This document shows, one piece after another, positions 1 to 15,400 of a stretch of 64,000 nt of DNA. The DNA lies in NCBI RefSeq assembly GCF_000004195.4, contig NC_030679.2, forward strand, positions 149,593,040-149,657,039, in the 5' to 3' direction. This DNA is from Xenopus tropicalis. Its lineage: Eukaryota; Chordata; Amphibia; Anura; Pipidae. Under the pieces are notes generated by a model, which saw only the letters and a list, made by a program, of their open reading frames with translations, was not told the DNA's origin and ran no database searches. The first letter of the stretch is position 1. Every line of letters starts with the position of its first letter. The translations under genes were made by a program, and so were the position numbers.

Positions 1-445
1 CGCCCCCGTGGAACATGTACCCTGAGAAAGGTCCCTGTCAGCTGTCTTAGCTGCATGGGAGGACAGAATGCGATTGGGCAGAGCAAGCCTTGCACAGAAA
101 CACAGCAAGTAGTTTTGTGTATTTCAAATAGTGCAGCACCTCAGTCAGGCATCGTCTGTCCTGATAATATTTTAACTGCAGGTGCGGAGCTGTTTGTAAA
201 TCATGAGCACGAAGGAAAGCAATGGAGGTGTTTGGTGAGGGGAGCGGGTCTGTGAAATTGTAAACCTGGGACAAGCTAATGACATATTTCGCATTCCACC
301 ACAGTCAGTCAGCTGTCAAGTGAACTTAGATTAATGTCTTTTTCTTTTACCTGCCATGTGTATGCAGTGAAAGTGTGAACATTTTCCATAAGGGTATGTC
401 TGGGCCCTGAAGGAGGGAATGGGGACTGATATGTGTTGAATTAAC
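1..445. other. Left flank, no gene recognised
   Basis: Single-copy-looking sequence before the tandem array. Reading frames on both strands are under 80 codons, overlap one another and show no recognisable motif. I see no splice-bounded exon, RNA gene or transposon end. Confidence 0.5.
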
Positions 446-3400
446 TTGCTGCCCAATATTAGATGCACTAGTATACATGGAATTAGCACTGTATTTATCC
501 TGCTGTGGGTTCTGGGGTATTATACATGGAATTGGCACTGTATTTATCCTGCTGTGTGTTCTGGGGTATTATACATGGAATTGGCACTGTATTTATCTGC
601 TGTGGGTTCTGGGGTATTATACATGGAATTGGCACTGTATTTATCCTGCTGTGGGTTCTGGGGTATTATACATGGAATTGGCACTGTATTTATCCTGCTG
701 TGGGTTCTGGGGTATTATACATGGAATTGGCACTGTATTTATCCTGCTGTGGGTTCTGGGGTATTATACATGGAATTAGCACTGTATTTATCCTGCTGTG
801 GGTTCTGGGGTATTATACATGGAATTGGCCCTGTATTTATCCTGCTGTGGGTTCTGGGGTATTATACATGGAATTGGCCCTGTATTTATCCTGCTGTGTG
901 TTCTGGTGTATTATACATGGAATTGGCACTGTATTTATCCCGCTGTGGGTTCTGGGGTATTATACATGGAATTGGCACTGTATTTATCCTGCTGTGGGTT
1001 CTGGGGTATTATACATGGAATTGGCACTGTATTTATCCTGCTGTGTGTTCTGGGGTATTATACATGGAATTGGCACTGTATTTATCTGCTGTGGGTTCTG
1101 GGGTATTATACATGGAATTGGCACTGTATTTATCCTGCTATGGGTTCTGGGGTATTATACATGGAATTGGCACTGTATTTATCTGCTGTGGGTTCTGGGG
1201 TATTATACATGGAATTGGCACTGTATTTTTCCTGCTGTGGGTTCTGGGGTATTATACATGGAATTGGCACTGTATTTATCTGCTGTGTGTTCTGGGGTAT
1301 TATACATGGAATTGGCACTGTATTTATCCTGCTGTGGGTTCTGGGGTATTATACATGGAATTGGCCCTGTATTTATCCTGCTGTGTGTTCTGGTGTATTA
1401 TACATGGAAATGGCACTGTATTTATCCCGCTGTGGGTTCTGGGGTATTATACATGGAATTAGCACTGTATTTATCCTGCTGAGGGTTCTGGGGTATTATA
1501 CATGGAATTGGCACTGTATTTATCTGCTGTGGGTTCTGGGATATTATACATGGAATTGGCACTGTATTTATCTGCTGTGTGTTCTGGGGTAATATACGTG
1601 TAATTGGCACTGTATTTATCCTGCTTTGGGTTCTGGGGTATTATACATGGAATTGGCACTGTGTCACCCTGCTATGAGTTCTGGGGTATTATACATGAAA
1701 TTGGCACTGTATTTATCCTGCTGTGTGTTCTGGGGTAATATACGTGTAATTGGCACTGTATTTATCCTGCTTTGGGTTCTGGGGTATTATACATGGAATT
1801 GGCACTGTGTCACCCTGCTATGAGTTCTGGGGTATTATACATGAAATTGGCACTGTATTTATCCTGCTGTGTGTTCTGGGGTAATATACGTGTAATTGGC
1901 ACTGTATTTATCCTGCTGTGGGTTCTGGGGTATTATACATGAAATTGGCACTGTGTCACCCTGCTATGAGTTCTGGGGTATTATACATGGAATTGGCACT
2001 GTATTTATCCTGCTTTGGGTTCTGGGGTATTATACATGGAATTGGCACTGTGTCACCCTGCTATGAGTTCTGGGGTATTATACATGTAATTGGCACTGTA
2101 TTTATCCTGCTATGAGTTCTGGGGTATTATACATGAAATTGGCACTGTATTTATCCTGCTGTGGGTTCTGGGGTATTATACATGGAATTGGCACTGTATT
2201 TATCTGCTGTGTGTTCTGGGGTATTATACATGGAATTGGCACTGTATTTATCCTGCTGTTGGTTCTGGGGTATTATACATGGAATTAGCACTGTATTTAT
2301 CCTGCTGTGGGTTCTGGGATATTATACATGGAACATGGAATTAGCACTGTATTTATCCTGCTGTGGGTTCTCGGGTATTATACATGGAATTGGCACTGTA
2401 TTTATCCTGCTGTGGGTTCTGGGGTATTATACATGGAATTGGCACAGTATTTATCCTGCTATGAGTTCTGGGGAATTATACATGGAATTGGCACAGTATT
2501 TATCCTGCTGAGAGTTCTGGGGTATTATACATGGAATTGGCACTGTATTTATCTGCTTTGTGTTCTGGGGTATTATACATGGAATTGGCACTGTATTTAT
2601 CCTGATGTGGGTTCTGGGGTATTATACATGGAATTGGCACTGTATTTATCCAACTGTGGGTTCTGGGATATTATACATGGAATTGGCAATGTATTTATCC
2701 TGCTGTGGGTTCTGGGGTATTATACATGGAATTGGCACTGTATTTATCTGCTGTGTGTTCTGGGGTATTATACATGAAATTGGCACTGTATTTATCCTGC
2801 TGTGGGTTCTGGGGTATTATACACGGAATTAGCACTGTATTTATCCTGCTGTGGGTTCTGGGATATTATACATGGAATTAGCACTGTATTTATCCTGCTG
2901 TGTGTTCTGGGGTATTATACATGGAATTGGCACTGTATTTATCCTGCTGTGGGTTCTGGGGTATTATACATGGAATTGGCACTGTATTTATACTGCTGAG
3001 GGTTCTGGGGTATTATACATGGAATTGGCACTGTATTTATCCCGCTGTGGGTTCTGGGGTATTATACATGTAATGGGCACTGTATTTATCCTGCTGTGGG
3101 TTCTGGGGTATTATACATGGAATTGCCACTTTATTTATCCTGCTGTGTGTTCTGGGGTATTATGCATGGAATTGGCACTGTATTTATCCTGCTATGTGTT
3201 CTGGGGAATTTTCCATGGAATTGGCACAGTATTTAACCTGCTGAGGGTTCTGGGGTATTATACATGGAATTGGCACTGTATTTATCTGCTGTGTGTTCTG
3301 GGGTATTATACATGGAATTAGCACTGTATTTATCCTGCTGTGGGTTCTGGGGTATTATACATGGAATTGGCACTGTATTTATCCTGCTGTGGGTTCTGGG

Positions 3401-6400
3401 GTATTATACATGGAATTGGCACTGTATTTATCCTGCTGTGGGTTCTGGGTATTATACATGGTATTGGCCCTGTAGTTATCCCGCTGTTGGTTCTGGGGTA
3501 TTATACATGGAATTGGCACTGCATTTATCCTGCTGTGGGTTCTGGGGTATTATACATGGAATTGGCACTGTATTTATCCTGCTATGAGTTCTGGGGTATT
3601 ATACATGGGATTGGCACTGTATTTATCCTGCTGTGGGTTCTGGGGTATTATACATGGGATTGGCACTGTATTTATCCTGCTGTGGGTTCTGGGGTATTAT
3701 ACATGGAATTGGCACTGTATTTATCCTGCTGTGGGTTCTGGGGTATTATACATGGAATTGGCCTGTATTTATCCCGCTGTTGGTTCTGGGTATTATACAT
3801 GGAATTGGCACTGTATTTATCCTGCTGTGGGTTCTGGGGTATTATACATGGAATTGGCACTGTATTTCTCCTGCTGTGGTTCTGGGGTATTATACATGGA
3901 ATTGGCACTGTATTTATCCTGCTGTGGGTTCTGGGGTATTATACATGAATTGGCACTGTATTTATCCCGCTGTGGGTTCTTGGGGTATTATACATGGAAT
4001 TGGCACTGTATTTATCCTACTGTGGGTTCTGGTATTATACATGGAATTGGCCCTGTATTTATCCTGCTGTGGGTTCTGGGGTATTATACATGGAATTGGC
4101 ACTGTATTTATCCTGCTGTGTGTTCTGGTGTATTATTTCATGGAATTGGCACTGTATTTATCCCGCTGTGGGTTCTGGGTATTATACATGGAATTGGCAC
4201 TGTATTTATCCTGCTGTGTGTTCTGGGGTATTATACATGGAATTGGCACTGTATTTATCTGCTGTGGGTTCTGGGGTATTATACATGGAATTGGCACTGT
4301 ATTTATCCTGCTATGGGTTCTGGGGTATTATATATGGAATTGGCACTGTATTTATCTGCTGTGGGTTCTGGGGTATTATACATGGAATTGGCACTGTATT
4401 TATCCCGCTGTGGGTTCTGGGGTATTATACATGGAATTGGCACTGTATTTATCTGCTGTGTGTTCTGGGTATTATACATGGAATTGGGCACTGTATTTAT
4501 CCTGCTGTGGGTTCTGGGGTATTATACATGGAATTGGCACTGTATTTATCCCACTGTGGGTTCTGGGGTATTATACATGGAATTGGCACTGTATTTATCT
4601 GCTGTGGGTTTTGGGGTATTATACATGGAATTGGCACTGTATTTATCCCGCTGTGGATTCTGGGGTATTATACATGGAATTGGCACTGTATTTATCCTGC
4701 TGTGGGTTCTGGGGTATTATACATGGAAATGGCACTGTATTTATCCCGCTGTGGGTTCTGGGGTATTATACATGGAATTAGCACTGTAATTTATCCTGCT
4801 GAGGGTTCTGGGGTTTTAATACATGGAATTGGCACTGTATTTATCTGCTGTGGGTTCTGGAATATTATACATGGAATTGGCACTGTATTTATCTGCTGTG
4901 TGTTCTGGGGGTAATATACGTGTAATTGGCACTGTATTTATCCCTGCTTTGGGTTCTGGGGTATTATACATGGAATTGGCACTGTGTCACCCTGCTATGA
5001 GTTCTGGGGTATTATACATGAAATTGGCACTGTATTTTATCCTGCTGTGTGTTCTGGGGTAATATACGTGTAATTGGCCCTGTATTTATCCCTGCTTTGG
5101 GTTCTGGGGTATTATACCATGGAATTGGCACTGGTATTTATCCTGCTGTGGGTTCTGGGGGTATTATACATGGAATTGGCACTGTATTTATCCCGCTGTG
5201 GGTTCTGGGGTATTATACATGGAATTAGCACTGTATTTATCTGCTGTGGGTTCTGGGGTATTTTAAATGGAATTGGCCCTGTATTTATCTGCTGTGGGTT
5301 CTGGGGTATTATACATGGAATTGGCATGTATTTATCCCGCTGTGGTTCTGGGGTATTATACATGGAATTGGCACTGTATTCATCTGCTGTGGGTTCTGGG
5401 GTATTATACATGGAATTGGCACTGTATTTATCCCGCTGTGGGTTCTGGGGTATTATACATGGAATTGCACTGTATTTATCCTGCTGTGTGTTCTGGGGTA
5501 TTATACATGGAATTGGCACTGTATTTATGCTGTGGGTTCTGGGGTATTATACATGGAATTGGCACTGTATTTATCTGCTGTGTGTTCTGGGGTATTATAC
5601 ATGGAATTGGCACTGTATTTATCTGCTGAGGGTTCTGGGGTATTATACATGGAATTGGCACTGTATTTATCCTGCTGTGGGTTCTGGGGTATTATACATG
5701 GAATTGGCACTGTATTTATCCTGCTGTGTGTTCTGGGGTATTATACATGGAATTGGCACTGTATTTATCCTGCTGTGGTTCTGGGGTATTATACATGGAA
5801 TTGGCACTGTATTTATCCCGATGTGGGTTCTGGGGTATTATACATGGAATTGGCACTGTATTTATCCTGCTGTGGGTTCTGGGGTATTATACATGGAATT
5901 GGCACTGTATTTATCCCGCTGTGGGTTCTGGGGTATTATACATGGAATTGGCACTGTATTTATCCTGCTGTGGGTTCTGGGGTATTATACATGGAAATGG
6001 CACTGTATTTATCCGCTGTGGGTTCTGGGGTATTATACATGGAATTAGCACTGTATTTATCCTGCTGTGGGTTCTGGGGTATTATACATGGAATTGGCAC
6101 TGTATTTATCCTGCTGTGGGTTCTGGGGTATTATACATGGAATTGGCACTGTATTTATCCTGCTGTGGGTTCTGGGGTATTATACATGGAATTAGCACTG
6201 TATTTATCCTGCTGTGGGTTCTGGGGTATTATACATGGAATTGGCACTGTATTTATCCCGCTGTGGGTTCTGGGTATTATACATGGAATTGGCACTGTAT
6301 TTATCCTAGCTGTGGGTTCTGGGTATTTATACATGGAATTGGCCTGTATTTATCCTGCTGTGGGTTCTGGGGTATTATACATGGAATTGGCACTGTATTT

Positions 6401-9400
6401 ATCCTGCTGTGTGTGTTCTGGTGTATTATTCATGGAATTGGCACTGTATTTATCCCGCTGTGGGTTTGGGGTATTATACATGGAATTGGCACTGTATTTA
6501 TCCTGCTGTGTGTTCTGGGGTATTATACATGGAATTGGCACTGTATTTATCTGCTGTGGGTTCTGGGGTATTATACATGGAATTGGCACTGTATTTATCC
6601 TGCTATGGGTCTGGGGTGGTATTATATATGGAGATTGCACTGTATTTATCTGCTGTGGGTTCTGGGATTGGTATTATACATGGAATTGGCACTGTATTTA
6701 TCCCGCTGTGGGTTCTGGGGTATTATACATGGAATTGGCACTGTATTTATCTGCTGTGTGTTCTGGGGTATTATACATGGAATTGGCACTGTATTTATCC
6801 TGCTGTGGGTTCTGGGGTATTATACATGGAATTGGCACTGTATTTATCCCACTGTGGGTTCTGGGGTATTATACATGGAATTGGCACTGTATTTATCTGC
6901 TGTGGGTTTTGGGGTATTATACATGGAATTGGCACTGTATTTATCCCGCTGTGGATTCTGGGGTATTATACATGGAATTGGCACTGTATTTATCCTGCTG
7001 TGGGTTCTGGGGTATTATACATGGAAATGGCACTGTATTTATCCCGCTGTGGGTTCTGGGGTATTATACATGGAATTAGCACTGTATTTATCCTGCTGAG
7101 GGTTCTGGGGTTTTATACATGGAATTGGCACTGTATTTATCTGCTGTGGGTTCTGGAATATTATACATGGAATTGGCACTGTATTTATCTGCTGTGTGTT
7201 CTGGGGTAATATACGTGTAATTGGCACTGTATTTATCCTGCTTTGGGTTCTGGGGTATTATACATGGAATTGGCACTGTGTCACCCTGCTATGAGTTCTG
7301 GGGTATTATACATGAAATTGGCACTGTATTTATCCTGCTGTGTGTTCTGGGGTAATATACGTGTAATTGGCACTGTATTTATCCTGCTTTGGGTTCTGGG
7401 GTATTATACATGGAATTGGCACTGTATTTATCCTGCTGTGGGTTCTGGGGTATTATACATGGAATTGGCACTGTATTTATCCCGCTGTGGGTTCTGGGGT
7501 ATTATACATGGAATTAGCACTGTATTTATCTGCTGTGGGTTCTGGGGTATTTTAAATGGAATTGGCCCTGTATTTATCTGCTGTGGGTTCTGGGGTATTA
7601 TACATGGAATTGGCAATGTATTTATCCCGCTGTGGGTTCTGGGGTATTATACATGGAATTGGCACTGTATTTATCCTGCTGTGGGTTCTGGGGTATTATA
7701 CATGGAATTGGCACTGTATTTATCCCGCTGTGGGTTCTGGGGTATTATACATGGAATTGGCACTGTATTTATCCTGCTGTGTGTTCTGGGGTATTATACA
7801 TGGAATTGGCACTGTATTTATCTGCTGTGGGTTCTGGGGTATTATACATGGAATTGGCACTGTATTTATACTGCTGTGGGTTCTGGGGTATTATACATGG
7901 AATTGGCACTGTATTTATCTGCTGAGGGTTCTGGGGTATTATACATGGAATTGGCACTGTATTTATCCCGCTGTGGGTTCTGGGGTATTATACATGGAAT
8001 TGGCACTGTATTTATCTGCTGTGTGTTCTGGGGTATTATACATGGAATTGGCAATGTATTTATCCTGCTGTGGGTTCTGGGGTATTATACATGGAATTGG
8101 CACTGTATTTATCCCGATGTGGGTTCTGGGGTATTATACATGGAATTGGCACTGTATTTATCTGCTGTGGGTTCTGGGGTATTATACATGGAATTAGCAC
8201 TGTATTTATCCCGCTGTGGGTTCTGGGGTATTATACATGGAATTGGCACTGTATTTATCCTGCTGTGGGTTCTGGGGTATTATACATGGAAATGGCACTG
8301 TATTTATCCCGCTGTGGGTTCTGGGGTATTATACATGGAATTAGCACTGTATTTATCCTGCTGTGGGTTCTGGGGTATTATACATGGAATTGGCACTGTA
8401 TTTATCCTGCTGTGGGTTCTGGGGTATTATACATGGAATTGGCACTGTATTTATCCTGCTGTGGGTTCTGGGGTATTATACATGGAATTAGCACTGTATT
8501 TATCCTGCTGTGGGTTCTGGGGTATTATACATGGAATTGGCACTGTATTTCTCCTGCTGTGGGTTCTGGGGTATTATACATGGAATTGTCACTGTATTTA
8601 TCTGCTGTGGGTTCTGGGGTATTATACATGGAATTGGCACTGTATTTATCCTGCTGTGGGTTCTGGGGTATTATACATGGAATTGGCACTGTATTTATCT
8701 GCTGTGGGTTCTGGGATATTATACATGGAATTGGCACTGTATTTATCCTGCTGTGGGTTCTGGGGTATTATACATGGAATTGGCACTGTATTTATCCTGC
8801 TGTGGGTTCTGGGGTATTATACATGGAATTGGCACTGTATTTATCCTACTGTGGGTTCAGGGGTATTATACATGGAATTGGCACTGTATTTATCTGCTGT
8901 GTGTTCTGGGGTAATATACGTGTAATTGGCACTGTATTTAACCTGCTTTGGGTTCTGGGGTATTATACATGGAATTGGCACTGTGTCACCCTGCTATGAG
9001 TTCTGGGGTATTATACATGAAATTGGCACAGTATTTATCCTGCTGTGTGTTCTGGGGTAATATACGTGTAATTGGCACTGTATTTATCCTGCTTTGGGTT
9101 CTGGGGTATTATACATGAAATTGGCACTGTGTCACCCTGCTATGAGTTCTGGGGTATTATACATGTAATTGGCACTGTATTTATCCTGCTTTGGGTTCTG
9201 GGGTATTATACATGGAATTGGCACTGTGTCACCCTGCTGTGAGTTCTGGGGTATTATACATGTAATTGGCACTGTATTTATCCTGCTATGAGTTCTGGGG
9301 TATTATACATGAAATTGGCACTGTATTTATCCTGCTGTGGGTTCTGGGGTATTATACACAGAATTAGCACTGTATTTATCCTGCTGTGTGTTCTGGGGTA

Positions 9401-12400
9401 TTATACATGGAATTGGCACTGTATTTATCCTGCTGTTGGTTCTGGGGTATTATACATGGAATTAGCACTGTATTTATCCTGCTGTGGGTTCTGGGATATT
9501 ATACATGGAATTGGCACTGTATTTATCCTGCTGTGGGTTCTGGGGTATTATACATGGAATTGGCACAGTATTTATCCTGCTATGAGTTCTGGGGTATTAT
9601 ACATGAAATTGGCACTGTATTTATCCTGCTGTGGGTTCTGGGGTATTATACATGGAATTGGCACTGTATTTATCCAGCTTTGGGTTCTGGGGAATTATAC
9701 ATGGAATTGGCACAGTATTTATCCTGCTGAGAGTTCTGGGGTATTATACATGGAATTGGCACTGTATTTATCCTGCTGTGGGTTCTGGGGTATTATACAT
9801 GTAATTGGCACTGTATTTATCCTGATATGTGTTCTGGGGAATTATACATGGAATTGGCACAGTATTTATCCTGCTGAGAGTTCTGGGGTATTATACATGG
9901 AATTGGCACTGTATTTATCTGCTTTGTGTTCTGGGGCATTATACATGGAATTGGCACTGTATTTATCCTGCTGTGGGTTCTGGGGTATTATACATGGAAT
10001 TGGCACTGTATTTATCCAACTGTGGGTTCTGGGATATTATACATGGAATTGGCAATGTATTTATCCTGCTGTGGGTTCTGGGGTATTATACATGGAATTG
10101 GCACTGTATTTATCTGCTGTGTGTTCTGGGGTAATATACATGAAATTGGCACTGTATTTATCCTGCTGTGGGTTCTGGGGTATTATACACAGAATTAGCA
10201 CTGTATTTATCCTGCTGTGGGTTCTGGGATATTATACATGGAATTAGCACTGTATTTATCCTGCTGTGTGTTCTGGGGTATTATACATGGAATTGGCACT
10301 GTATTTATCCTGCTGTGGGTTCTGGGGTATTATACATGGAATTGGCACTGTATTTATCCTGCTGAGGGTTCTGGGGTATTATACATGGAATTGGCACTGT
10401 ATTTATCCCGCTGTGGGTTCTGGGGTATTATACATGTAATGGGCCCTGTATTTATCCTGCTGTGGGTTCTGGGGTATTATACATGGAATTGCAACTTTAT
10501 TTATCCTGCTGTGTGTTCTGGGGTATTATGCATGGAATTGGCACTGTATTTATCCTGCTATGTGTTCTGGGGAATTATACATGGAATTGGCACAGTATTT
10601 AACCTGCTGAGGGTTCTGGGGTATTATACATGGAATTGGCACTGTATTTATCTGCTGTGTGTTCTGGGGTATTATACATGGAATTGGCACTGTATTTATC
10701 CTGCTGTGTGTTCTGGGGTATTATACATGGAATTGCCACAATATTTATCCCGCTGTGGGTTCTAGGGTATTATACATGGAATTGGCCCTGTATTTATCCT
10801 GCTGTGGGTTCTGGGGTATTATACATGGAATTGGCACTGTATTTATCTGCTGTGGGTTCTGGGGTATTATACATGGAATTGGCACTGTATTTATCCTGCT
10901 GTGGGTTCTGGGGTATTATACATGGAATTGGCACTGTATTTATCCTGCTGTGGGTTCTGGGATATTATTCATATAATTAGCACTGTATTTATCCTGCAGT
11001 GGGTTCTGGGATATTATACATGGAATTAGCACTGTATTTATCCTGCTGTGGGTTTTGGGGTATTATACATGGAATTGGCACTGTATTTATCCTGCTGTGT
11101 GTTCTGGGGTATTATACATGGAATTGGTACTGTATTTATCTGCTGTGGGTTCTGGGGTATTATACATGGAATTGGCACTGTATTTATCCTGCTTTGGGTT
11201 CTGGGGTATTATACATGGAATTGGCACTGTATTTATCTGCTGTGTGTTCTGGGGTATTATACATGGAATTGGCACTGTATTTATCTGCTGTGGGTTCTGG
11301 GGTATTATACATGGAATTGGCACTGTATTTATCCTGCTGTGTGTTCTGGGGTATTATACATGTAATTGGCACTGTATTTATCCTGCTTCGGATTCTGGGG
11401 TATTATACATGGAATTGGCACTGTATTTATCTGCTGTGTGTTTTAGGGTATTATATGTGGAATTGGCACTGTATTTATCTGCTTTGGGTTCTGGGGTATT
11501 ATGGAATTGGCACTATATTTATCCTGCTGTGTGTTCTGGGGTATTAAACATGTATTTGGCACTGTATTTATCCTACTGTGGGTTCTGGGGTATTATACAT
11601 GGAATTGGCACCGTATTTATCCTGATGTGTGTTCTGGGGTATTATACATGGAATTGGAACTGTATTTATCCTGCTGTGTTTTCTGGGGTATAATACATGG
11701 AATTGGCACTGTATTTATCCCGCTGTGGGTTCTGGGGTATTATACATGGAAATGGCACTGTATTTATCCCGCTGTGGGTTCTGGGGTATTATACATGGAA
11801 TTAGCACTGTATTTATCCTGCTGTGGGTTCTGGGGTATTATACATGGAATTGGCACTGTATTTATCCTGCTGTGGGTTCTGGGGTATTATACATGGAATT
11901 GGCACTGTATTTATCCTGCTGTGGGTTCTGGGGTATTATACATGGAATTGGCCCTGTATTTATCCCGCTGTTGGTTCTGGGGTATTATACATGGAATTGG
12001 CACTGCATTTATCCTGCTGTGGGTTCTGGGGTATTATACATGGAATTGGCACTGTATTTATCCTGCTATGAGTTCTGGGGTATTATACATGGAATTGGCA
12101 CTGTATTTAGACTGCTGTGGGTTCTGGGGTATTATACATGGGATTGGCACTGTATTTATCCTGCTGTGGGTTCTGGGGTATTATACATGGAATTGGCACT
12201 GTATTTATCCTGCTGTGAGTTCTGGGGTGTTATACATGGAATTGGAACTGTATTTATCTGCTGTGTGTTCTGGGGTATTATTCATTGAATTGGCACTGTA
12301 TTTATCCTGTTTTGGGTTCTGGGGTATTATACATGGAATTGGCACTGTGTCACCCTGCTATGAGTTCTGGGGTATTATACATGGAATTGGCATTGTATTT

Positions 12401-15400
12401 ATCTGCTGTGTGTTCTGGGGTATTATACATGGAATTGGCATTGTATTTATCTGCTGTGTGTTCTGGGGTATTATACATGGAATTGGCACTGTATTTATCC
12501 TGCTGTGAGTTCTGGGGTGTTATACATGGAATTGGAACTGTATTTATCTGCTGTGTGTTCTGGGGTATTATTCATTGAATTGGCACTGTATTTATCCTGT
12601 TTTGGGTTCTGGGGTATTATACATGGAATTGGCACTGTGTCACCCTGCTATGAGTTCTGGGGTATTATACATTAAATTGGCACTGTATTTATCCTGCTGT
12701 GGATTCTGGGGTATTATACATGGAATTGGCACGGTATTTATCCCACTGTGGGTTCTGGGGTATTATACATGGAATTGGCACTGTATTTATCCTGCTATGA
12801 GTTCTGGGGTATTATACATGGAATTGGTACTGTATTTATCCTGCTGAGGGTTCTGGGGTATTATACATGGTATTGGCACTGTATTTATCTGCTGTGTGTT
12901 CTGGGGTATTATACATGGAATTGAAACTATATTTATCTGCTGTGGGTTCTGGGGTATTATACATGGAATTAGCACTGTATTTATCCTGCTGTGGGTTCTG
13001 GGGTATTATACATGGAATTGGCACGGTATTTATCTGCTGTGTGTTCTGGGGTATTATACATGGAATTGGCACTTTATTTATCTGCTGTGGGTTCTGGGGT
13101 ATTATACATGGAATTGGCACTTTATCCTGCTGTGGGTTCTGGGGTGTTATACATGGAATTGGCACTGTATTTATCCTGCTGTGTTTTCTGGGGTATTATA
13201 CATGGTATTGGCACTGTATTTATCCTGCTGTGGGTTCTGGGGTATTATACATGGAATTGGCACTGTATTTATCCTGCTATGAGTTCTGGAGTATTATACA
13301 TAGAATTAGCACTGTATTTATCGTGCTGTAAGTTCTGGTGTATTATACATGGAATTGGCAATGTATTTATCCTGCTGTGGGTTCTGGGGTATTATACATG
13401 GAATTGGCACGGTATTTATCTGCTGTGTGTTCTGGGGTATTATACATGGAATTGGCACTTTATTTATCTGCTGTGGGTTCTGGGGTATTATACATGGAAT
13501 TGGCACTTTATTTATCCTGCTGTGGGTTCTGGGGTGTTATACATGGAATTGGCACTGTATTTATCCTGCTGTGTTTTCTGGGGTATTATACATGGAATTG
13601 GCACTGTATTTATCCTGCTGTGGGTTCTGGGGTATTATACATGGAATTGGCACTGTATTTATCCTGCTGTGGGTTCTGGGGTATTATACATGGAATTGGC
13701 ACTGTATTTATCCTGCTATGAGTTCTGGAGTATTATACATAGAATTGGCACTGTATTTATCGTGCTGTAAGTTCCGGTGTATTATACATGGAATTGGCAC
13801 TGTATTTATCTGCTGTGGGTTCTGGGGTATTATACATGGAATTGGCACTGTATTTATCTGCTGTGGGTTCTGGGGTATTATACATGGAATTGGCACTGTA
13901 TTTATCCTTCTGTGGTTTCTGGGGTATTATACATGGAATTGGCACTGTATTTATCTGCTGTGGGTTCTGGGGTATTATACATGGAATTGGCACTGTATTT
14001 ATCTGCTGTTGGTTCTGGGGTATTATACATGGAATTGGCCCTCTATTTATCCTGCTGTGGGTTCTGGGGTATTATACATGGAATTAGCACTGTATTTATC
14101 CTGCTGTGGGTTCTGGGGTATTATACATGGGATTTGCACTGTATTTATCCTGCTGTGTGTTCTGGGGTATTATACATGGAATTGGCACTGTATTTATCCT
14201 GCAGTGGGTTCTGGGATATTATACATGGAATTAGCACTGTATTTATCCTGCTGTGGGATTTGGGGTATTATACATGGAATTGGCACTGTATTTATCCTGC
14301 TGTGGGTTCTGGGGTAATATACATGGGATTGGCACTGTATTTATCCTGCTGTGTGTTCTGGGGTATTATACACGGAATTGGCACTGTATTTATCCTGCTA
14401 TGAGTTCTGGGGTATTATACATGGAATTGGCACTGTATTTATCTGCTGTGTGTTCTGGGGTATTATACATGGAATTGGCACTGTATTTATCCTGTTTTGG
14501 GTTCTGGGGTATTATACATGGAATTGGCACTGTGTCACCCTGATATGAGTTCTGGTGTATTATACATGGAATTGGCATTGTATTTATCTGCTGTGTGTTC
14601 TGGGGTATTATACATGGAATTTGCACTGTATTTATCTGCTGTGTGTTCTGGGGTAATATACGTTGAATTTGAACTGTATTTATCTGCTGTGGGTTCTGGG
14701 GTATTATACATGGAATTGGCACTGTGTCACCCTGCTATGAGATCTGGGGTATTATACATGAAATTGGCACTGTATTTATCCTGCTGTGGATTCCTGGGTA
14801 TTATACATGGAATTGGCACTGTATTTATCCCACTGTGGGTTCTGGGGTATTATACATGGAATTGGCACTGTATTTATCCTGCTATGAGTTCTGGGGTATT
14901 ATACATGGAATTAGTACTGTATTTATCCTGCTGAGGGTTCTGGGGTATTATACATGGAATTGGCACTGTATTTATCTGCTGTGTGTTCTGGGGTATTATA
15001 CATGGAATTGGAACTGTTTTTATCTGCTGTGGGTTCTGGGGTATTATACATGGAATTAGCACTGTATTTATCCTGCTGTGGGTTCTGGGGTATTATACAT
15101 GGAATTGGCACTGTATTTATCTGCTGTGTGTTCTGGGGTATTATACATGGAATTGGCACTTTATTTATCTGCTGTGGGTTCTGGGGTATTATACATGGAA
15201 TTGGCACTTTATTTATCTGCTGTGGGTTCTGGGGTATTATACATGGAATTGGCACTGTATTTATCCTGCTGTGGGTTCTGGGGTGTTATACATGGAATTG
15301 GCACTGTATTTAACCTGCTGTGTTTTCTGGAGTATTTTACATGGAATTGGCACTGTATTTATCGTGCTGTAAGTTCTGGTGTATTATACATGGAATTGGC

